This document shows, piece after piece, positions 6,426 through 7,770 of a DNA stretch of 7,770 bases. Location: contig CAMLRE010000088.1 of NCBI GenBank assembly GCA_946482355.1, positions 1-7,770 on the forward strand, written 5' to 3'. The notes beneath the pieces are model-generated. The model had not been told where the DNA came from and made no database searches. It was given only the letters and a program-made list of their open reading frames with translations. Numbering within the stretch: the stretch's first letter is position 1; the number at the start of each line of letters is the position of its first letter. A program made the position numbers and the translations under genes. The stretch is from an uncultured Bdellovibrio sp. (lineage in GTDB: Bacteria > Bdellovibrionota > Bdellovibrionia > Bdellovibrionales > Bdellovibrionaceae).

Positions 6426-6468
6426 GATCCTTCTATTAAATCAAGTCTTAGCGCTTTTAACAACGTGC

Positions 6469-6490
6469 CTAATTAGACCTAGCCCTAGGT
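6469..6490. promoter_or_regulatory. Two adjacent palindromes between yheT and the PilZ gene
   Basis: CTAATTAG (6469-6476) is directly followed by ACCTAG-CC-CTAGGT (6477-6490), a perfect 6-base inverted repeat that includes the yheT stop codon. The 2-base gap is too short for a good RNA hairpin and there is no T tail, so a protein-binding site is more likely than a terminator. Chance occurrence is possible for palindromes this short. Confidence 0.25.
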
Positions 6491-7522
6491 TGATATGCTA
6501 TCGATGGTCACCAAGACCTTATGAAGATAATCGTCTAACCAACGAATACCGTATTTCTTGCTCTTATGTTTCGAAATATAACCCATATGCCCGCCATGGT
6601 CGATAAACGTTCTATGAGTGATGTCGTTCCAATTAGCTGTTGTGTAATCTTCAAAAGCAATAAACGGATCATCTTTACTGGTTAAAACAAATGTGGGAAC
6701 AGAAATTTGATTTAAATACTTATAAGTACTGCATTGATCATAATAATCAAAACTATCAATAAAGCCCGATTTTTTTGACGTGAATACATCATCAATCAAA
6801 CGCGAATTTGCCACCAGCGGTAGATAAACACGTGGGTCAGCTTTAGCGATAAGCTTTCTTAAATTGTGGTAAAAACGAATATCATACAACCGCGAAAAAC
6901 CTTTAATCAGGTGACTGCTCGCTTTTAAAAGATTAATTGGTGCATTAACCACAACACAGTAATCAGGTAAGTGCTGACCGTAACGACGAGTGATTAAATT
7001 TAACAAAATACTTCCGCTCATTGAAAAGCCGATAAAAATTTGTTTTTTCTTTGGAAACATTTCGCGAAGTTTAAGACTGACTTCAGAAGCGTCTTCACCG
7101 CGGCCAGAATGATAAGGTTTTTTAGCCATGCCTTCAGCTAACCCGGCGCCACGATGATCCACCATACACACTGAATAACCTAAATCAAAAGCCACTTGTG
7201 CCGAACGCTGAATATAATCTGAGGTGTGATCACCGGCTAAACCGTGAAATAAAGCAACAATGGCCTGTTTTCTGTTTGCCGATTTATTTTCATAAATCTT
7301 CAGGCTCATTTGATCGCCGTCCGGCAAAGTTAAAAACATTTGCCGACCTTGCTCATTAAAATTTTTCGATTTTAAAACGTGACCAAGAATGGTCTGAGAA
7401 TGTGCCGTTTCTACTTTAAGAACCGGCACAAAAGGAAGTAAATCGAGTTTAATCTGCGACAGCTTTACCAAATTTGGATTCTGTCTTTCTCGCTCATAAA
7501 TAACTTGTTCTTTGGTTGACAT
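6485..7522 (-). CDS. yheT: YheT-type alpha/beta hydrolase
   Basis: A 345-residue alpha/beta-fold hydrolase of the YheT/ABHD1-3 type, close to the usual length of that family. Visible features: the oxyanion-hole segment LFHGLAGD (91-98); VDHRGAG (121-127); the nucleophile elbow GFSMSG with Ser167; the acid in SKDDPF (Asp284 or Asp285); and the catalytic histidine in HGGHMGY (His312). Family members are esterases or lipases acting on lipid-like esters; the substrate here is unknown. No signal peptide is evident, so it is probably cytoplasmic or membrane-associated. The ATG at 7520-7522 has a GGAGG site 7 bases upstream, which decides this start even though it lies 58 bases inside the end of the M13 peptidase gene. 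A TTG at codon 18 that just overlaps the peptidase stop is a weaker alternative. Confidence 0.92.
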   Translation of the reverse strand: MSTKEQVIYERERQNPNLVKLSQIKLDLLPFVPVLKVETAHSQTILGHVLKSKNFNEQGRQMFLTLPDGDQMSLKIYENKSANRKQAIVALFHGLAGDHTSDYIQRSAQVAFDLGYSVCMVDHRGAGLAEGMAKKPYHSGRGEDASEVSLKLREMFPKKKQIFIGFSMSGSILLNLITRRYGQHLPDYCVVVNAPINLLKASSHLIKGFSRLYDIRFYHNLRKLIAKADPRVYLPLVANSRLIDDVFTSKKSGFIDSFDYYDQCSTYKYLNQISVPTFVLTSKDDPFIAFEDYTTANWNDITHRTFIDHGGHMGYISKHKSKKYGIRWLDDYLHKVLVTIDSIST

Positions 7523-7770
7523 GCAAACGCCTCCGCAAAGCCAGGTTGGTGTTTCACCTGTTCGTTGATACGAGCATAACCTAAACTATGTGGATCAGTT
7601 TTTAAAAGCATTTCTTTCATTTTTTCACGGGCCACACCGCACCATAAACGGCCGTAAGCGATGAAGAATTTCTTTTTGTCTTCTAAAGAGCCTTTACCCT
7701 CTGGAAAAGCGGCTTTATAAGCAAATGTAAGCCCCACAAGGTCAGCGGTATTTTCGCCTAATGTTAATTC
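7465..7770 (-). CDS. M13 (neprilysin-like) zinc metallopeptidase, C-terminal 101 residues
   Basis: The frame is open to the right edge, so most of the gene, including the HExxH zinc motif, lies outside. The visible part begins with GENTAD, the third-zinc-ligand motif (ENxAD type) of M13 peptidases, in which Glu binds zinc and Asp stabilises an active-site His. It continues with the family C-terminal region: FFIAYGRLWCG, TDPHSLGYAR and FAEAFAC, ending in IQIW. M13 enzymes cut peptides up to a few kilodaltons and are usually exported or periplasmic; export cannot be judged here. Its last 58 bases overlap the yheT start, and the yheT ribosome site is embedded in its AEAF codons. Confidence 0.93.
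   Translation of the reverse strand, partial: ELTLGENTADLVGLTFAYKAAFPEGKGSLEDKKKFFIAYGRLWCGVAREKMKEMLLKTDPHSLGYARINEQVKHQPGFAEAFACQPKNKLFMSEKDRIQIW
7530..7534 (-). promoter_or_regulatory. Strong ribosome binding site for yheT inside the M13 gene
   Basis: GGAGG on the minus strand, 7 bases before the ATG at 7522. It lies within the M13 peptidase codons for AEAF and supports the long gene overlap. Translation of the two genes is likely to be coupled. Confidence 0.75.

Noticed and set aside
6435..6463. Minus-strand TTGTTA-17-TTTAAT as a promoter for the PilZ gene
   Set aside because: Its start would fall about 3 bases before the ATG and exclude the good AGAAGG ribosome site, so the match is probably chance.

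Overview
The window is an ordinary-looking bacterial chromosome segment of moderately low GC (A/T-rich wobble positions, many TTA, AAA and TCA codons). It has very tight gene packing and no RNA gene, insertion sequence or CRISPR array. The mix of genes would fit a Bdellovibrio-like or related Gram-negative bacterium: a cysteine-rich repeat surface-type protein, a lipoprotein, a TerC membrane protein, a YheT-type hydrolase, a YcgR-like PilZ protein and an M13 metallopeptidase. That assignment is inference from gene content only; no rRNA or marker gene is present.

Layout. (1) Bases 2-1330 (+) are the 3' part of a gene for a large secreted-type protein. It is built of 56-residue, four-cysteine repeats and ends in a Pro/Lys/His-rich basic tail. 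A bidirectional hairpin terminator at 1334-1356 separates it from a convergent minus-strand group. (2) The minus-strand group is read from 3168 down to 1372: a compact MTA/SAH-nucleosidase-like protein, a TerC family membrane protein and a small TTG-started lipoprotein, with gaps of 19 and 2 bases. (3) Divergent from it, sharing a gap of only about 42 bases, is a plus-strand operon at 3211-5738: class II aldolase, mtnA and mtnP. (4) A second minus-strand group enters from the right edge: an M13 peptidase (C-terminus only), a YheT-type alpha/beta hydrolase and a PilZ-domain protein. The PilZ gene meets mtnP tail to tail with a 9-base overlap of the coding ends.

The most coherent functional story is group 3. 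MtnP phosphorolyses 5'-methylthioadenosine (and usually 5'-deoxyadenosine) to the ribose-1-phosphate. MtnA isomerises this to the ribulose-1-phosphate. A FucA-type class II aldolase beside them, with no mtnB/C/D genes here, points to cleavage into dihydroxyacetone phosphate and an aldehyde. This is the 'DHAP shunt' for salvaging the by-products of SAM-dependent and radical-SAM enzymes. The divergent nucleosidase would attack the same class of substrates by hydrolysis. The strongest points for a second look are this cassette with its overlapping divergent promoters, the shortened nucleosidase, the repeat protein with its unusual tail, and the 58-base overlap of the M13 and yheT genes.
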